Positions 62,450 to 64,000 of a DNA stretch of 64,000 bases are shown here, piece after piece (position 1 is the stretch's first letter; the number at the start of each line of letters is the position of its first letter). Position numbers and translations under genes: made by a program. Location of the stretch: assembly GCA_035279785.1 (NCBI GenBank), contig DATEHC010000017.1, positions 1 through 64,000 of the forward strand, written 5' to 3'. This DNA is from 40CM-4-65-16 sp035279785 (GTDB taxonomy: Bacteria; Chloroflexota; Dormibacteria; Dormibacterales; Dormibacteraceae). Under the pieces are notes generated by a model. It saw only the letters and a program-made list of their open reading frames with translations. It was not told where the DNA came from and made no database searches.

Positions 62450-63229
62450 ATGACGCGCTACAGCCCGCTGCTGTCGATCTTTGTCCTCGCCCCCCGACTG
62501 CGGCGCGCGTCGAACCGCGCGGTGAGCATCTTCCTGCCCGCGCGCTCGGAGGGCTACGACGCCCGCTTCTACGACATCGAGTTTCGCGACCTGCTGCACC
62601 GCTACTCCAGCAGGCTGGGCCCGAAGGACCGCGAGTTGATGGAGTACGAGATGCGGCGGCTGCGTCACCACGTCGCGGTCGTGCGGCCGGCGGGCTGCCC
62701 GGCGTTCGCGGGTTTCGCCGACGAGCCCAAGGGAGTTCTCGAGCTCGTCAAGCTTCGTGATGAGACGGACGAGCGGCTCGAGGTGGGGGAGCTGCTGCTC
62801 GCCCCGGTGATGCGCCAGCTGGAGCACCATCCGCCCGCGCTCATCGCCGTCGTCGACAAGGAGCACGCGCGGACTTTCGGCGCGATCCTCGAGGACATCA
62901 TTCCGCTCGACGAGGTCAATGGCGCGGAGGTTCGGCATTCGCGGGCCGGTGGCACGTCGGCGCCGAGCAACCAGCGCAAGGCGGACAACCGCGCCAAGGC
63001 AAACCTGGAGACGGCCGTGAAGACGGTGGAACGCGAGATGAGCTCCGGCGCCTACATGCACCTGTATGTCGCGGGGCCGGCGGAGGCGCGCACGACCTTC
63101 GAGCGCCTGCTGCCCGAGCGTTTGAAGAAGACGATCGCCGGCCATCTGAGCGCGTCGCTCGACTCGGCGGTCCTCAGGCGCGAGCTGCGCGAGAAGATGG
63201 CGGCCGCAGAACGATCTGCGTCTGGGTGA
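62450..63229 (+). CDS. baeRF-family eRF1-like protein
   Basis: A 259-residue protein whose C-terminal half (ALIAVVDKEHARTFGAILEDIIP; YVAGPAEARTTFERLLPERLKKTIAGHLSA) resembles the eRF1 domain-3/VLRF1 fold of bacterial archaeo-eukaryotic release-factor (baeRF) proteins. Family members are linked to ribosome rescue. No GGQ loop is visible. The 3' end overlaps the convergent thioesterase gene by 56 bp. Confidence 0.6.
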   Translation: MTRYSPLLSIFVLAPRLRRASNRAVSIFLPARSEGYDARFYDIEFRDLLHRYSSRLGPKDRELMEYEMRRLRHHVAVVRPAGCPAFAGFADEPKGVLELVKLRDETDERLEVGELLLAPVMRQLEHHPPALIAVVDKEHARTFGAILEDIIPLDEVNGAEVRHSRAGGTSAPSNQRKADNRAKANLETAVKTVEREMSSGAYMHLYVAGPAEARTTFERLLPERLKKTIAGHLSASLDSAVLRRELREKMAAAERSASG

Positions 63230-63566
63230 CCTTCGCGACAAGCCTGCCGTTCTCGTCACGCACAGCGGTTTCGACGACGACCGTCGTGCCTCCCCGATGC
63301 AGGGGCGTCGCGGAGGCCGTGACCCGTCCCTGACGCACCGCGCCGAGGAAGTTCGTCTTCGATTCGATGGTGGACGTGCCCGCGGCACCCTCCGGCAGGT
63401 TGAGAAACGCGCACGCTCCGCCCGCGGAATCGGCCAGCGCCATGATCACGCCGCCGTGAAGAATTCCGCCCGCCGTGCACAGTTCGGGCGCCCATTCGAG
63501 CGATAAGACCACCCGCTCGGGCGCGGATTCGTCGCTCCGGATGCCGAGGGTGGCGGCTAGCGGCAT
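63174..63566 (-). CDS. PaaI-type hotdog-fold thioesterase
   Basis: A 130-residue hotdog protein with GGILHGGVIMALADSAGGACAF (the PaaI signature with catalytic-type Asp) and a later strand set ending VAKVTQTQIVLR. It resembles PaaI/YiiD acyl-CoA thioesterases. ATG 63566 is the first canonical start. In-frame homology upstream (LLPNIERFSEW) suggests a longer N-terminus without a canonical start. Confidence 0.85.
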   Translation of the reverse strand: MPLAATLGIRSDESAPERVVLSLEWAPELCTAGGILHGGVIMALADSAGGACAFLNLPEGAAGTSTIESKTNFLGAVRQGRVTASATPLHRGGTTVVVETAVRDENGRLVAKVTQTQIVLRPPSSRAARA

Positions 63567-63602
63567 CCACTCGCTGAAGCGTTCTATGTTGGGAAGTAGA
63601 GC

Positions 63603-64000
63603 ATGAACCAGGCGGACCGCATCTCGGAGCTGAGGCGACTCGGGCAGAGCGTCTGGCTCGACCAGATCGACCGCGACATGATCCGGACCGGCCGGCTCGA
63701 GCAGCTCCGCGATCTGGGTGTAAGCGGCGTCACCGCGAACCCGACCATCTTCGCCACGGCCCTCACTCGGTCGGACGTGTACGCGCCAGACATTGCGCGC
63801 CGCCTCGATCGCGGGATGGACGCCGAATCGATCCTGTGGGAGCTGCTGATCGAGGACGTGCAGGCGGCGGCGGACATATTCCGGCCCACGTTCGATCGCG
63901 AGCACGGTCGCGACGGTTTCGTGAGCATCGAGGTTTCGCCCGAGATCGCGGGCGACACCGACAGGACGATCGCCGCCGCGCGCGACCTTCACCGGCGCGT
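63603..64000 (+). CDS. tal: Transaldolase, 5' part (cut by window end)
   Basis: The frame from ATG 63603 reads MNQADRISELRRLGQSVWLD, then GVSGVTANPTIFATAL and later FVSIEVSPEIAGDTDRTIAA, the transaldolase signatures. It continues past base 64000, so the lysine nucleophile region is not seen. A GGAAG ribosome site lies about 8 nt upstream. It belongs to the non-oxidative pentose phosphate pathway. Confidence 0.93.
   Translation, partial: MNQADRISELRRLGQSVWLDQIDRDMIRTGRLEQLRDLGVSGVTANPTIFATALTRSDVYAPDIARRLDRGMDAESILWELLIEDVQAAADIFRPTFDREHGRDGFVSIEVSPEIAGDTDRTIAAARDLHRR

Overview
The window is 64 kb of GC-rich bacterial chromosome, densely packed and coding on both strands. Codon use is strongly GC-biased, GTG and TTG starts are common, and adjacent genes repeatedly overlap by 4 bp (ATGA/GTGA). 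Several families are typical of soil Actinomycetota, Chloroflexota and Dormibacterota-like lineages: a 'Putative sensor'-type histidine kinase, a TreT-like trehalose synthase, GrpB, DUF72, DUF899, DUF892 and a DasR-like GntR. I infer an uncultured high-GC soil terrabacterium. The phylum cannot be fixed from this sequence. I see no rRNA, tRNA, CRISPR array, insertion sequence or prophage.

Layout. 0-12 kb: a secreted beta-helix protein, adenine deaminase, beta-carbonic anhydrase, a GH3 lipoprotein with an HemL-like aminotransferase, an alpha/beta hydrolase with a threonine synthase, CorA with a methyltransferase, and LysE with GrpB. 12-19 kb: one minus-strand operon for a histidine kinase, a response regulator, an ABC ATPase, a 1267-residue FtsX-type permease and a LURP-one protein. 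19-29 kb: a nine-gene amino-sugar salvage operon on the plus strand (GntR, solute-binding protein, two permeases, NagZ, MurQ, NagA, BadF-type kinase, SIS deaminase). It is preceded by a DasR-like operator and a decayed ABC ATPase fragment. 29-38.5 kb: a minus-strand signalling cluster with a PAS kinase, two stand-alone receivers, a hybrid kinase with two receivers, a Ser/Thr-kinase/receiver/HD-GYP fusion, a 53-residue membrane protein and a PAS-GAF-GAF-LuxR regulator.

38.5-64 kb is mostly housekeeping and stress functions: a second two-component pair, a beta-propeller protein, DUF892, an AI-2E exporter-like protein, DUF2461, DUF72, a cupin, a TreT-like glycosyltransferase, an ABC1 kinase, NUDIX, TetR plus an MFS exporter, a site-2 protease, HAD, NIPSNAP, sulfite oxidase-like, an MbfA-like ferritin/VIT1 protein, two methyltransferase or hydrolase genes, a serine beta-lactamase-like protein, a glutamate racemase-like protein lacking both catalytic cysteines, a phosphoesterase, a baeRF-like protein, a thioesterase and the 5' part of a transaldolase gene cut by the window end.

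How they work together. The 20-29 kb operon encodes uptake of an amino-sugar oligomer, NagZ cleavage, phosphorylation, MurQ lactyl-ether removal, NagA deacetylation and deamination to fructose-6-phosphate, under a local repressor. The 29-36.7 kb cluster joins His-Asp phosphorelay, Ser/Thr phosphorylation and cyclic-di-GMP-type hydrolysis in one overlapping gene set, with no recognisable HPt protein or GGDEF cyclase in the window. The most unusual single observations are the kinase/receiver/HD-GYP fusion, the Cys-to-Ser racemase homologue, a three-copy palindrome (ATAGTCCGGACTAT core) and a recurrent lack of canonical start codons where homology begins immediately after an upstream stop.
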